From an uncultured Colwellia sp. (GTDB lineage Bacteria; Pseudomonadota; Gammaproteobacteria; Enterobacterales; Alteromonadaceae), in contig CAJXWZ010000022.1 in the NCBI GenBank assembly GCA_913062815.1, positions 30,471 to 94,470 on the forward strand: a DNA stretch of 64,000 nucleotides. The letters run 5' to 3'. Positions 1-9,638 of the stretch are shown piece by piece. Each line of letters starts with the position of its first letter. Position 1 is the stretch's first letter. The translations under genes were made by a program, and so were the position numbers. A model generated the notes under the pieces. That model saw only the letters and a program-made list of their open reading frames with translations. It was not told where the DNA came from and ran no database searches.

Positions 1-883
1 CGACTTCATTTTTGCTTGGTTTTAATTTTCGACCAACTAATGCTAACTTTTTGCCTTTATTTAATTCAGCCTCACTGATTGGCAAACCACGAGGTACTTT
101 TTTACCTTGAGAATGCTTTTTCATAAATTGCTTCACTAGCCTATCTTCTAGCGAATGGAAACTAATGACCACTAGGCGACCGCTTTCAGCAAGTACATTT
201 AAAGAAGCAGCCAACGCCTTTTCAATTTGGTCTAACTCACTATTAATGTACATACGAATAGCTTGGAAGCTTCGTGTAGCAGGGTGCTTTTTAATTTCTC
301 GTTGTGGTGCTGTGGTTTTGATTAACTTAGCTAATTGACTTGTACGGGTAAATGGCGTTTCATCACGGGCATCAACAATGGCATTGGCAATGCGCCAAGC
401 ATGTTTTTCTTCACCAAAAGTTCTTAAAACCCAGGTAATATCTTCTACATCGGCAATGGCTAACCATTCAGCAGCCGTTTGTCCACGAGTGGTATCCATG
501 CGCATATCTAATGGGCCATCTTTCATAAAGCTAAAACCGCGTTCAGCTTCATCGAGTTGTGGAGACGAAACCCCTAGATCTAAGAGAATACCATTTACTT
601 TGCCCATTAAGTCATGCTGCTGGGCAATATCGGCTAAATGAGCAAAGCCTTGATGCTCAATATGAAAGCGCTGATCATCTTTAAATTTTTCAGCGGCGGC
701 GATCGCGCTAAGGTCACGATCAATCGCGAGTAAACGGCCTTTTTCAGAGAGTTTAGATAGAATTAATGATGAGTGACCACCACGACCAAAAGTACAGTCG
801 ATATAGCAGCCGTCGGCATCGATATCTAAGCCATCAACTGCTTCAGCTAATAAAACAGAAATGTGTGTTTTATCTAATTCCAT
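1..883 (-). CDS. rsmH: RsmH (MraW), 16S rRNA C1402 N4-methyltransferase, C-terminus cut by window edge
   Basis: SAM-dependent methyltransferase that N4-methylates C1402 of 16S rRNA. The ATG is at 881-883 on the minus strand and the reading frame is open to base 1, giving about 294 residues; the family is about 310, so only the last few residues are missing. Visible family motifs are CTFGRGGHS near residue 30 (SAM-binding glycine loop), [18 protein letters not shown] in the middle, [14 protein letters not shown] and [13 protein letters not shown] toward the end. It follows mraZ after about 40 bases on the same strand, the usual start of the dcw division/cell-wall cluster, and is presumably co-transcribed with it. 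No strong ribosome binding site is visible before the ATG. Confidence 0.96.
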   Translation of the reverse strand, partial: MELDKTHISVLLAEAVDGLDIDADGCYIDCTFGRGGHSSLILSKLSEKGRLLAIDRDLSAIAAAEKFKDDQRFHIEHQGFAHLADIAQQHDLMGKVNGILLDLGVSSPQLDEAERGFSFMKDGPLDMRMDTTRGQTAAEWLAIADVEDITWVLRTFGEEKHAWRIANAIVDARDETPFTRTSQLAKLIKTTAPQREIKKHPATRSFQAIRMYINSELDQIEKALAASLNVLAESGRLVVISFHSLEDRLVKQFMKKHSQGKKVPRGLPISEAELNKGKKLALVGRKLKPSKNEV

Positions 884-922
884 GTTGTTATTTTTATAAC
901 CTTTTATTTATCTTATTGGTTT

Positions 923-1381
923 CTACAGTGACAAATCTAACAAACGTTCTGTCAATTCAATTTCGCCAGATTGAATTTTACTAATACCTTGGTGCATTTG
1001 AGCTTGCCAGGCCGATTCGCTCCAAATTTCAAACTTTTTCAGCTGTCCAACCAACATTATGGATTTTTCTAAATCCGCATGTTGTCTCAATGGGCCATTG
1101 AGCAGTAAACGACCATTTTTATCCATATCACAATCGGTGGCATTACCAAGTAAAACTTGCTGTAATAACCGCTCTTGTGGATTCATGCTAGATAAGTTGC
1201 ACAATTTAAGTTCAATTTCTTCCCATTCAGGTAAAGGATAAAGTAATAAGCACGGGTGCTGAATATCAACCGTACAGATCATTTTTCCTTGGCAATCAGA
1301 CAATAGCTCTTCGCGATACCTTGTTGGTACCGTGATTCTATTTTTGCTATCAAGCGTGATTGCGCTAGCGCCTCTGAACAT
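923..1381 (-). CDS. mraZ: MraZ, transcriptional regulator of the dcw cluster
   Basis: DNA-binding ring-forming protein with two SpoVT/AbrB-like MraZ domains that represses its own operon in E. coli. The 152-residue length matches the family. It begins MFRGASAITLDSKNRITVPT and repeats the domain pattern in the second half (DMDKNGRLLLNGPLRQHADL, then the characteristic IMLVGQLKKFEIWS segment). It is the first gene of the minus-strand mraZ-rsmH unit, and three evenly spaced GTGG boxes lie 53-76 bases upstream of its start, consistent with autoregulation. The start at 1381 is the only one giving the conserved MFRG N-terminus. Confidence 0.96.
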   Translation of the reverse strand: MFRGASAITLDSKNRITVPTRYREELLSDCQGKMICTVDIQHPCLLLYPLPEWEEIELKLCNLSSMNPQERLLQQVLLGNATDCDMDKNGRLLLNGPLRQHADLEKSIMLVGQLKKFEIWSESAWQAQMHQGISKIQSGEIELTERLLDLSL

Positions 1382-1702
1382 CGAGTTAATATTGCCTTAT
1401 TTGCTGACTGGGTAAGTATGAAACTACTAAGATCCACAATTACCCACTTTTTTCCACATTGATACAGTTTAGTGACTAAAGCAAACTGATGTCAAGCAAA
1501 GAATCGTGAAAAAGATCAACTCAACTACTGGTCATAACCCCAGTAAAATAAAGGGCTGTGTAAGTTTTTATAGGAAGTGAATGAATTTGTGGGGTTTTGT
1601 GGAACAGTCGCCCAGAAATAACTCTAAATTAGGCTTGAAAAGAATGTTCAGGTGAGAAGAGAGTAATAGAGGGAAAATACAAAGGCAAATAAAAACACTA
1701 CT
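1382..1702. other. Intergenic region between mraZ and acyl-CoA dehydrogenase, two GTGG boxes on the plus strand
   Basis: No convincing gene. Apart from the mraZ operator it contains a second pair of GTGG boxes on the plus strand at 1589-1592 and 1599-1602, again exactly 10 bases apart. These could be a second MraZ contact region or chance; only two boxes are present and no gene starts to the right on the plus strand. Confidence 0.4.
1434..1457 (-). promoter_or_regulatory. MraZ operator: three GTGG boxes at exact 10-bp spacing
   Basis: On the minus strand GTGG occurs three times in direct orientation with exactly 10 bases between starts (plus-strand CCAC at 1434, 1444 and 1454). E. coli MraZ is known to bind such helical-turn-spaced repeats upstream of mraZ. 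Position and phasing make this the likely autoregulatory site; the promoter must lie close by. Confidence 0.75.
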
Positions 1703-1732
1703 TAGATAACAGGCAAGCAAGCCTGTTATCTA
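1703..1732 (-). terminator. Intrinsic terminator of the acyl-CoA dehydrogenase gene
   Basis: Perfect 12-bp inverted repeat (TAGATAACAGGC with its complement) around a 6-base loop, 18 bases after the dehydrogenase stop codon. On the minus strand it is followed by a T-rich stretch (GTGTTTTTATTT), fitting rho-independent termination. Confidence 0.75.
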
Positions 1733-1750
1733 TTAAATGACTAATTTTAA

Positions 1751-3559
1751 CTAAAACAACTCATCGTTAATATCAAACATACAGTCGCAACCCGATTTTG
1801 CCGCTGCAATTAATGAAATTCGACGAGGTAACACGCGGGTGAAATAATAACGGGCGGTATGCAACTTACTTTGATAGAAGTTATCACCACACTCACCATT
1901 ACTGTCCTGCTTCGTTAAAGACACTTGTGCCATTCTTGCCCAAATATAAGCCATAGCGGTATAACCAAATACATGCAGATAGTCATTAGCTGATGCACCA
2001 AGCTCGTTAATATTAGCTTCCGATTTAGTTAATAACTCTGTGGTCAATTCAGTCAAATCATTTACTGCTTCAGTCAAAGGTGCGATAAATTCGGCCATAC
2101 CTGCTTCATTTTGATTGTCATCAATATATGCACTGACTTCATCAGTAAATACCTTTAACAAAACGCCTTTTGAGCTTGCGACCTTTCTAACCAGTAGATC
2201 CATCGCTTGAATACCATTGGTGCCTTCATAAATTTGGGTGATTCTGGCATCTCGAACTAATTGCTCTTGCCCCCACTCTCGAATAAAACCATGCCCACCA
2301 AAAACTTGCTGGCCGGTAACGGTATTTTCAAAACCAATATCCGTAAAGAATGCTTTGGCTACAGGGGTCATTAATGCAGCCAGTGCTTCACCTTTTTGCT
2401 GCTCTTCACCTTCGCCATAAGTAGCATAATCTAGTTGCATGGCAATATATGAAGATAATGCTCGAGAGCCTTCGTTTAATGCTTTCATGTTGAGCAACAT
2501 ACGACGGACATCGCCATGAACCATAATTGAGTCTGCTTCTTGCGCTGGGTTTTTAACCCCCTTTACTTTACTGTCTAGCGCACGACCTTGCAGTCGATCT
2601 TTGGCATATTCAAGTGCATTTTGATATGAACGTACCGCCGCACCTAGGCCTTGAATACCCACACCAATACGTTCAAAATTCATCATAGTGAACATGCACG
2701 CTAGGCCTTTGTTTAACTCACCAATTAAGTAACCTTGTGATTCATCAAAATTCATCACACAAGTCGCAGAGGCATGAATACCCATTTTATGCTCAATTGA
2801 GCCACAACTTACCTTATTATGTTCACCTAAAGTTTCGTCGTCATTGACATTAAATTTAGGAACTAAAAACAGAGAAATGCCACGTGGTCCTGCAGGAGCG
2901 TCGGGAAGCTTGGCTAGTACCAGGTGTACGATATTTTCAGTAAGGTCATGTTCACCACCAGTTATAAAGATTTTGTTACCGGTGATACTATAACTACCAT
3001 CATCTTGTGGTATTGCTTTGGTACGAATAATACCTAAATCAGAGCCTGCATGGGCCTCAGTTAAACACATTGATGCTGACCAATCACCAGAGTACATTCG
3101 AGTTAAATAGCGTTCTTTTAATTCATCACTACCATGCTTTGCCAGTGATAAGGCTGCACCTGCAGTCAATACGGGGTAAAGGGCAAAAGAAATATCAGCA
3201 CTGCATAACATTTCTTCGTGTAAAGCAGTCAGCATTTTAGGCATGCCCATACCGCCATAATTCACATCACCACCTAGAGCAGTCCAACCACCTTCGGCGT
3301 AAGTATTAAAAGCTTCTTTATAACCGGGTGCTGTAGTGACAACACCGTCGCTAAAACTGACACCTATTTCATCTCCCTGACGAGCTATAGGAGCAAGTTC
3401 TTGCTCCGCTATTTTGGCACATTCTTGTAATATGGCTTGGGCGGTATCTTTATCGACTTGTTCAGCTAACTTAGGTAATTTTTGCCACATATCATCAGCT
3501 TTAAATACCTCATAAAGCAAAAAACTCATATCTTTCAATGGAACTTTATATTCAGCCAC
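1751..3559 (-). CDS. Acyl-CoA dehydrogenase, DmdC/long-form family
   Basis: FAD-dependent acyl-CoA dehydrogenase of the roughly 600-residue class with an extra C-terminal domain, as in DmdC (3-methylmercaptopropionyl-CoA dehydrogenase) and several fatty acyl-CoA dehydrogenases. Visible features are the FAD/substrate loop MCLTEAHAGSDLG and TGNKIFITGGEHD, the middle-domain segment MNFERIGVGIQGLG, and QIYEGTNGIQA, whose glutamate is the catalytic base. It stands alone on the minus strand with its own terminator. DmdC itself is usually next to other dmd genes, which are absent here, so general fatty-acid beta-oxidation is at least as likely. The substrate cannot be told from sequence. Confidence 0.9.
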   Translation of the reverse strand: MAEYKVPLKDMSFLLYEVFKADDMWQKLPKLAEQVDKDTAQAILQECAKIAEQELAPIARQGDEIGVSFSDGVVTTAPGYKEAFNTYAEGGWTALGGDVNYGGMGMPKMLTALHEEMLCSADISFALYPVLTAGAALSLAKHGSDELKERYLTRMYSGDWSASMCLTEAHAGSDLGIIRTKAIPQDDGSYSITGNKIFITGGEHDLTENIVHLVLAKLPDAPAGPRGISLFLVPKFNVNDDETLGEHNKVSCGSIEHKMGIHASATCVMNFDESQGYLIGELNKGLACMFTMMNFERIGVGIQGLGAAVRSYQNALEYAKDRLQGRALDSKVKGVKNPAQEADSIMVHGDVRRMLLNMKALNEGSRALSSYIAMQLDYATYGEGEEQQKGEALAALMTPVAKAFFTDIGFENTVTGQQVFGGHGFIREWGQEQLVRDARITQIYEGTNGIQAMDLLVRKVASSKGVLLKVFTDEVSAYIDDNQNEAGMAEFIAPLTEAVNDLTELTTELLTKSEANINELGASANDYLHVFGYTAMAYIWARMAQVSLTKQDSNGECGDNFYQSKLHTARYYFTRVLPRRISLIAAAKSGCDCMFDINDELF

Positions 3560-3740
3560 AATAACCCCTTATGTATTTAGTTAACTTAGTCGCGAGCATG
3601 TTCGAACAAACAATTAAAACAGTTGTTTGAATACTACCTTAAAACCAATAAAAGTAAAGTTTTGAACCAAAATAATTGATGTTTCACCAATCCTTGAGTT
3701 AGTGTTAAACATAAGTATAGAAAACCTGTTAGGAAATACG

Positions 3741-4700
3741 GTGAAAAACATCAAAATATTACTTTGTTTTGGCTTTTTGTTTATTGCTACTGTGCACGCT
3801 GAGCAAATAAGCTTTTCGAAACATCCACAACAGGATGAATATATCTTCAAATACCAGTGGCTTGATCATGATAAACAGCGACAAGCGATGACGTTTTCCC
3901 TAGCAAATCCAGCCCTATTTGAACGCTTTAGAATGTTGAAAGTATATCAAAGTGATTTCGCCAACAAAGCAATAATGCACTCGGTAAGAAAAAAACTGAG
4001 ATCGCAGCCATTAAAAGGGGCACACGCCATTTTTAAACAACAAGATGGTAAAACTGTGGTGCAAGTAAAAGGGTTAAAGGATGAAGATGTCGCACTGGCT
4101 TATCAGAAAGTTAAAGAGATAGAGCGACAAGCTATAGATGAGTATTTCAAAAATAATTATTTTCAATTATTCACCACCCATGATCAGCAAAGAGGAGTCA
4201 AAGTAGATCATGTTAATATTGCCAGCGATTCTGTCAGTGACTTTAAAGTACTCAAACCAATAATCTTAGATAAAGTAGCCATTGAAAATATTCGTAAGGT
4301 TACTGACTATGTACTCGCTTTTGTGCAAAGCATTCCCTACTCAACGTTAGAATCTCGCTTAACCTCTTCAGGCGCAGGCTTTAATCCACCCGCAAAATTA
4401 TTGTTCGAAAATCAAGGCGACTGTGATAGTAAAATGGCGTTAACCGCAACAATATTGCGCGCGTTGATGCCCAGAATTGATATGGCAATGATTTATATTG
4501 ATCAACATGCTTTTATTGGTATTGCACTTCCCGGCGAAGTTGGCGAAATGACCATTGAATATGAGGGGGTAAGCTATTTATTAGGCGAGCCAACAGGACC
4601 TGCACTATATCGATTAGGTCAATTAGCGCCAGAGTCAGAATTAGCCATTGATCAAGGCAGGTATACTATTGAGGCCTTCCACTCTGATGGACGTTATTAG
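3741..4700 (+). CDS. Exported protein with transglutaminase-like Cys-His-acid arrangement
   Basis: About 319 residues from a GTG start at 3741, chosen over an ATG at 3702 because AGGAAAT precedes it and translation then begins directly with a clean signal peptide (VKNIKILLCFGFLFIATVHA). No family is recognised with certainty. The second half holds GDCDSKMALTATILRAL, then DQHAFIGIAL, then a LLGEPTG segment. This order (Cys with a following helix, His, acidic residue) resembles the transglutaminase/cysteine-protease-like fold, so a periplasmic peptidase or amidase role is possible. It is a single plus-strand gene between two minus-strand genes. Confidence 0.6.
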   Translation: MKNIKILLCFGFLFIATVHAEQISFSKHPQQDEYIFKYQWLDHDKQRQAMTFSLANPALFERFRMLKVYQSDFANKAIMHSVRKKLRSQPLKGAHAIFKQQDGKTVVQVKGLKDEDVALAYQKVKEIERQAIDEYFKNNYFQLFTTHDQQRGVKVDHVNIASDSVSDFKVLKPIILDKVAIENIRKVTDYVLAFVQSIPYSTLESRLTSSGAGFNPPAKLLFENQGDCDSKMALTATILRALMPRIDMAMIYIDQHAFIGIALPGEVGEMTIEYEGVSYLLGEPTGPALYRLGQLAPESELAIDQGRYTIEAFHSDGRY

Positions 4701-4730
4701 TTTTTCTGTTTGAGTAAGCTTTAAGATAGT

Positions 4731-5663
4731 TTACTGTTCAGCTTCGATAAGTTCTGTTAAAAAAGTCATGCTCGGGGCAAAGAATGCCGCTCCAGTCTCT
4801 GCTTGTGTATATTTTAATAGATGATCAACATTGCCATGCTCATCCCCATGAATCATGCTTGTTAATATTATTTCAAATGGTTCAGGTGACTGGCAATAAG
4901 AAACAAAAAATAAGCCTTGGCGCTTCATGTCACCATAAGGCATGCTTTGCCTAAGAATTTCTATAGAATCACCATGTTCATCTTTTAAGCTGGTACGCTT
5001 GGTATGTGCTGTTAAAGGTTTTACTTCATTTTCATATTCAACATTTTCTAGCTTTGTACGTCCATAAACATCTTCTTGTTCTTGAGCTTTTAAAGAGCCC
5101 CAAAGTGTTAAATTATGCTGATAGCGTTGCGTGTGCAAATAACTACCGCTAGCAAAGGTTTCATCGTCACAGTTTTTCACCAGTGCTACTTTTCTGCGAT
5201 GCATACCTTGGGGATTTTCAGTACCATCAACAAATCCGGTTAAATCACGACCATCTAAAAAACGAAATGCTTGAATTTGTTCGATTAACTCAACACTTTC
5301 TGCCAGTAATTGGCATACTTTTGAGCTAACAATATGATTAACATCAGCCCGATCACTACGGATCTCTATGTAAATATCAACATTACTACTGGGGGCAATG
5401 CGATCTTCACTATTCATTGATGGAAAAGCTTTCAGTAATGCCGGTCGTGCCTTTGGGTAAAACTCATCCCAATAATTTGCGCCAATAGCAATAACTCCGA
5501 TTAAATTAGCTTCTGAATACTGATCGGCATAATCATCAAATAATGCCGGAAGGCGAGACAAAGCCGCCCTAACAAAAGCATTTTTATCATCTAATACATT
5601 AAATAATAAATAACTACCGTGTAAATTAGGCTCTGCGCAAATACCAAATTGTTCTCTAGCCAT
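4731..5663 (-). CDS. DyP-type heme peroxidase
   Basis: Dye-decolourising peroxidase of about 310 residues, the size of the cytoplasmic class B (YfeX-like) enzymes; no signal peptide is present. The diagnostic GxxDG motif appears as DLTGFVDGTENPQG, whose aspartate is distal to the heme. AHTKRTS supplies the likely proximal histidine, and EILRQSMPYGD contains the conserved distal arginine. The C-terminus (GLFFVSYCQSPEPFE) is typical. These enzymes use hydrogen peroxide to oxidise various substrates. The gene is monocistronic and divergent in function from its neighbours. Confidence 0.92.
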   Translation of the reverse strand: MAREQFGICAEPNLHGSYLLFNVLDDKNAFVRAALSRLPALFDDYADQYSEANLIGVIAIGANYWDEFYPKARPALLKAFPSMNSEDRIAPSSNVDIYIEIRSDRADVNHIVSSKVCQLLAESVELIEQIQAFRFLDGRDLTGFVDGTENPQGMHRRKVALVKNCDDETFASGSYLHTQRYQHNLTLWGSLKAQEQEDVYGRTKLENVEYENEVKPLTAHTKRTSLKDEHGDSIEILRQSMPYGDMKRQGLFFVSYCQSPEPFEIILTSMIHGDEHGNVDHLLKYTQAETGAAFFAPSMTFLTELIEAEQ

Positions 5664-5728
5664 TTGAAATTCCAGTAATAAAAAAGTAATTCATATTTAA
5701 CTATTGTACACAAGAATAGTTAATTTAG

Positions 5729-6628
5729 TTACATCACTTGCCATAATTCTTTGCTATCTTTACACATTATCTTTTCTAATTTTTCTTGTTGGTTTTTAAA
5801 GCTATTGACAAAGACTAATTTATGACAGGTTAAACCTTCACGTTTAAATGGCGCTTGTTTTGTTATTGTGCCTCGATTACCACTGTTATCATTTTGCCAA
5901 AAGGCCTGACTTTTCGATTGGTTATTCAATAAACTAAGGACTTTTTCTTGCATCAAAACTACGTCATTAGCAACAAGAAACTTGGCGGAACGCGATTGAG
6001 TATCGACCATACCGGTTAATCCGGCAACCATTTCTTTAGGTAGAGAGATAACACCCTTTAGAAAGCCTGATACTAGGCCGCTACTTGCTTCTTTACCAAT
6101 AGTCTTAGCATCAAGAATAATATTTTCAACGCGTGTTAAATACTGAGGTATATTAGCGCGAGACTGCTCAATCTCTGCAATGTATTTGGTTGAATGGGCT
6201 CTCCACAGGCTCAATTCAATAATTCCTTTATTACTTGATGCGACAACTTCATCAACTCGAACTAAAGCCTTAGGTAGGTCTTGTTGTAGTTTTTGCATTT
6301 GCATTTCAATAGCCGCTAGGTGCTGCCACAAAATAGGAAGTTGCTGCAAGTATTGCTCACTTTGCGCCAAACTTAGTGCAAGTAGAGGCCTAGTTTGATC
6401 AATTTGGCTTAGCATTGCTGGCACTTGTGCATTAACAACGGACCTAACTTGCGTTACTTCAGCCCGAACTAATTTAACTTCCTCAACAATAGTGCTGATA
6501 TGTGGAGTCATCTTATTAACCGTTTGAACAAAATCGGGTATTGCTTTAGTGAAACTAAGTAATGCATACGCAAAGTAAGCAATAGCCAAAGCAAGCATGG
6601 CTTGAGAAATTGAAAACTTACTTATCAT
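5729..6628 (-). CDS. Coiled-coil membrane-anchored protein downstream of the TPR histidine kinase
   Basis: Unrecognised protein of about 299 residues. Starting at the second Met (6626-6628) it begins MISKFSISQAMLALAIAYF, a membrane anchor, and overlaps the end of the upstream kinase gene by 11 bases; an earlier ATG at 6673 would add 15 residues. Residues about 35-190 form a long heptad-rich coiled coil. The C-terminal 60 residues (WQNDNSGNRGTI, GLTCHKL, IMCKDSKELWQVM) resemble the small surface-antigen-type domain with two cysteines and a terminal tryptophan motif, though this is a weak match. Overlap with the kinase gene suggests translational coupling and a role in the same envelope-sensing pathway. 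Confidence 0.6.
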   Translation of the reverse strand: MISKFSISQAMLALAIAYFAYALLSFTKAIPDFVQTVNKMTPHISTIVEEVKLVRAEVTQVRSVVNAQVPAMLSQIDQTRPLLALSLAQSEQYLQQLPILWQHLAAIEMQMQKLQQDLPKALVRVDEVVASSNKGIIELSLWRAHSTKYIAEIEQSRANIPQYLTRVENIILDAKTIGKEASSGLVSGFLKGVISLPKEMVAGLTGMVDTQSRSAKFLVANDVVLMQEKVLSLLNNQSKSQAFWQNDNSGNRGTITKQAPFKREGLTCHKLVFVNSFKNQQEKLEKIMCKDSKELWQVM

Positions 6629-9467
6629 TTTTGCTAACAACACTATGATTATGCTGAACTGAATTAATTTCATCTAGTAAACAGTGTGTTAAGTCATCAA
6701 CTTGTTCCTCTTTAGAATTTTTGATGGCTATCTCTAAGTCACTCGCTGTTTGCGATAATTCAGCAAAACCAAACATTTTTGCTGCTCCTGCTAACTTATG
6801 AGCTTCCCTCGCTAAACTTTTAATATTATGACTTTGTCTAAATTGTTCAATGGCTAACTTATCAATAGATAAATTAGCCACAAATGACTGTACGAGATCA
6901 GTTAAATCAATATCATCCGCAGTGTTGCTGCCAAATTCAGCACCACCGATGGTCTCAGAGTAATGTTGCGCTATGGTTGCTAAAAAGGTTTCTCGTTCAA
7001 TAGGTTTTTTAAGATGGCCATCAAAACCAAGGGATAAATACTGGGCAATTTCATGTGACATTGCATTGGCTGTCAATGCGTATATTGGTTGCTTGTAACC
7101 AAGCTCTCGTAACTTCTCCAACGCTTGTATACCATCCATTTCCGGCATTTGTATATCGAGTAAAACAACTTCAGGTTGATAAGTAACACAAAGGTCAACC
7201 GCTTCTACGCCATTGCTTGCTTCAATAACATCAACGCCTAAGCCCATTAAAAGCCGAGCGATTAACCGCCGGTTATCATCATGGTCATCGGCAAGGAGAA
7301 TTTTTCCTGTATAATGCGTATGCTCTTGCGTTTGGGTGATATGCTCATTATCGTAGATTTTTTCATTGGGCAAAGTTGCATAAATTTCGCCGAACGGTAA
7401 CTTAAAAACAAAGCTACTGCCATGGTCTAATTGGCTTGTTACCGTAATATTTCCATCCATTACTCTGGCTAATTGCTCTGACAAAAATAAACCTAGGCCT
7501 GAACCAGAGAAACGCCTACTTATACTATTATCCCCCTGAGTAAACATATTAAATACTTTAATAATTTGCCCTTCACTCATACCTATTCCAGTATCAGTTA
7601 CGGTAAAAAAAAGTGTTTTATCTATGATAGCAATATCTAAAGTCACCCAACCTTCACTCGTGAACTTGATAGCATTAGAGCAAAGATTGATTAAAATTTG
7701 TTTTAAACGTAAGCCATCGATATCAATTATAAATGGGCTAGGTAAATGATGGGTAATGGTAAATGACAGGCCCTTACGCTGAGCTTGCTCAGTAAAAATG
7801 TCATTCAATTTATTTACTATGGTGTGTAGATCTTGTTTTTGATTTTCCAGTTCAAACTTGTTCGCTTCAATTTTACTTAAGTCTAGAATATCATTAATTA
7901 ATTGCAGTAAAAGTAAACTGTTACTATGAATAACTTCAACTTCTTTCACTGTGCTGGCATTGTCGAAATCGCCATGGATAATGGCTTCTGCTTGCCCAAT
8001 CACAGCCGTTAATGGTGTTCTGATTTCATGACTCATGTTGGCTAAAAACTGACTTTTTATTGAGTTAGCACTTTGTAGTTCTTGAGTTAAAAATTCTAAC
8101 GTTTCTGTGCGTTGTTTTACCCTATTATCTAATTCTTTATTTAGATTGTGTTCAAGGTAGCGCCGATATATTAAAAACAACATCACTAGTAATAAGATAA
8201 CGCCCAAGACAATAAGTTGACTTTGTTGCTCAGCTTTAATTAACTCTAGTTGTTGCAGCTTTTTACTTTGCTGTAAACTGCTTACTTGTTGGGTTAGTTG
8301 GTCCGATTCAAATAAAGCAATTTGTTCATTAAGGGTTTTGTTTGATTGTTTTAATTGCGCTTTTTGATAATTCAACTGCGTTTGTAGTGCTTTTTTAGTT
8401 TGGTTATCCGCAGCATAAATAAGTGACATCAAGCTCAAATTTTCATGTATCAGACCTTGATAGCCCATTTTTTCAGCTATCGTATTTGAAAGCTCTACAT
8501 TACGGCGTGCTTCTTCAATACCACCCTGATAAAAATATACTTTTGCTAGTGTTTGTAAGCTACCCGCGTAGGCTTTTTGATGACCCGTTTTTTTACTCAC
8601 CTCTATACCCAATAGAGCATAATTCAATGCTTTATCTGGTTGAGATAACTCAAAGTTTACTTCTGCAATATTATGAAGTTGTGATGCTTCGTCAAAAAAA
8701 AGTTGGTGTTGCTGAAAGTAAGCTAACGCTTTTAATATATTAAGCTCTGCTTTTTGATATTGACCTGAATAGCGAAATGAAATCCCTAGATCTCCAGTAG
8801 CCTTCGCAACGCCATAGTCATCTCCTATTTCAGTCCTTCTTATGATCACGTCTTCTAACATACTAATAGCAATATCGAAGCGACGTAGACTGATATAAAG
8901 TGTAGCCAAATTATAGCGCACATCAATTTTGTCCATTTCACTGCCATAACGTTGATATAAGGGCTCGGCTTGCTGATAGCTATTAAGAGCAGCAATAGCC
9001 CTTCCTTGTGCTGTTTGGACCAAAGCTATATTGTTTAATAAATTCGCTTGTTTAATAGCAACTTCATCTGAAAGGGACTGCTTTTGAAAATAAGTTAATG
9101 CCGCCTGATATGCAGTATATGCCTGCTCATACTTACCTTGATAATATGAGATAACACCAATCAACTTATCTGCTTGGGCTTGTAATGAAAGGAAACGCTT
9201 TTGTTGAGCAATATGCTTGGCTTGTTGGCTCGTTAATAGGGCCTTAGGTAAGTCACCTAATGATAAGTAATTTCCAGCTTGTAGTATTAATACCTTGATT
9301 CGCTGTTGCGAACTTAAGCCATTATTTAATAATTTATCCAGCTCATTGATTGCAACAGCTTTATCTTCTTGCTGCTTTATCGTCTCTAATTGCTCAGTAA
9401 TATCTATTGCATGAACATGCGCACAGCATAAAAAGAGATAGCTTGATATCAGCAAAATACAACGCAT
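6618..9467 (-). CDS. TPR-containing hybrid sensor histidine kinase with REC and HPt domains
   Basis: About 949 residues from the ATG at 9465-9467, preferred because AAGG precedes it and a signal sequence follows at once (MRCILLISSYLFLCCAHVHA). Order of domains: exported TPR repeats (about 25-400), one transmembrane helix (about 412-437), coiled-coil linker, HisKA with SHEIRTPL (phosphoacceptor His near 480), HATPase with GIGMSEGQI and GSGLGLFLSEQL, receiver domain with VVLLDIQMPEMDG (Asp near 769), and an HPt domain with REAHKLAGAAKMFGF. It is therefore a complete intramolecular phosphorelay. No partner response regulator with an output domain lies next to it. The stimulus is unknown; TPR sensors usually read protein partners or peptides. 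Confidence 0.92.
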   Translation of the reverse strand: MRCILLISSYLFLCCAHVHAIDITEQLETIKQQEDKAVAINELDKLLNNGLSSQQRIKVLILQAGNYLSLGDLPKALLTSQQAKHIAQQKRFLSLQAQADKLIGVISYYQGKYEQAYTAYQAALTYFQKQSLSDEVAIKQANLLNNIALVQTAQGRAIAALNSYQQAEPLYQRYGSEMDKIDVRYNLATLYISLRRFDIAISMLEDVIIRRTEIGDDYGVAKATGDLGISFRYSGQYQKAELNILKALAYFQQHQLFFDEASQLHNIAEVNFELSQPDKALNYALLGIEVSKKTGHQKAYAGSLQTLAKVYFYQGGIEEARRNVELSNTIAEKMGYQGLIHENLSLMSLIYAADNQTKKALQTQLNYQKAQLKQSNKTLNEQIALFESDQLTQQVSSLQQSKKLQQLELIKAEQQSQLIVLGVILLLVMLFLIYRRYLEHNLNKELDNRVKQRTETLEFLTQELQSANSIKSQFLANMSHEIRTPLTAVIGQAEAIIHGDFDNASTVKEVEVIHSNSLLLLQLINDILDLSKIEANKFELENQKQDLHTIVNKLNDIFTEQAQRKGLSFTITHHLPSPFIIDIDGLRLKQILINLCSNAIKFTSEGWVTLDIAIIDKTLFFTVTDTGIGMSEGQIIKVFNMFTQGDNSISRRFSGSGLGLFLSEQLARVMDGNITVTSQLDHGSSFVFKLPFGEIYATLPNEKIYDNEHITQTQEHTHYTGKILLADDHDDNRRLIARLLMGLGVDVIEASNGVEAVDLCVTYQPEVVLLDIQMPEMDGIQALEKLRELGYKQPIYALTANAMSHEIAQYLSLGFDGHLKKPIERETFLATIAQHYSETIGGAEFGSNTADDIDLTDLVQSFVANLSIDKLAIEQFRQSHNIKSLAREAHKLAGAAKMFGFAELSQTASDLEIAIKNSKEEQVDDLTHCLLDEINSVQHNHSVVSKNDK

Positions 9468-9638
9468 AGTAAACCTTAAACAAACCCTAACAAGACAAAT
9501 GATATTTGTGTTTATATATAGCATTTATCCCTAAAAAATGTAACTTTTCATTATATAAGCTAACCATGAGTAAGTTAGTTGAATTAGCTTACAACTACTA
9601 TTATCATGCTCAGATACTTTTAATATTAAACCATAATT

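Noticed and set aside
1751..3559. Calling the acyl-CoA dehydrogenase dmdC
   Set aside because: The family form fits, but no other demethylation genes are nearby and substrate residues cannot be judged by eye, so no gene symbol was assigned.
3702..3740. Upstream ATG for the transglutaminase-like protein
   Set aside because: Lacks a ribosome binding site and would place 13 polar residues before a normal signal peptide; GTG 3741 with AGGAAA is better.
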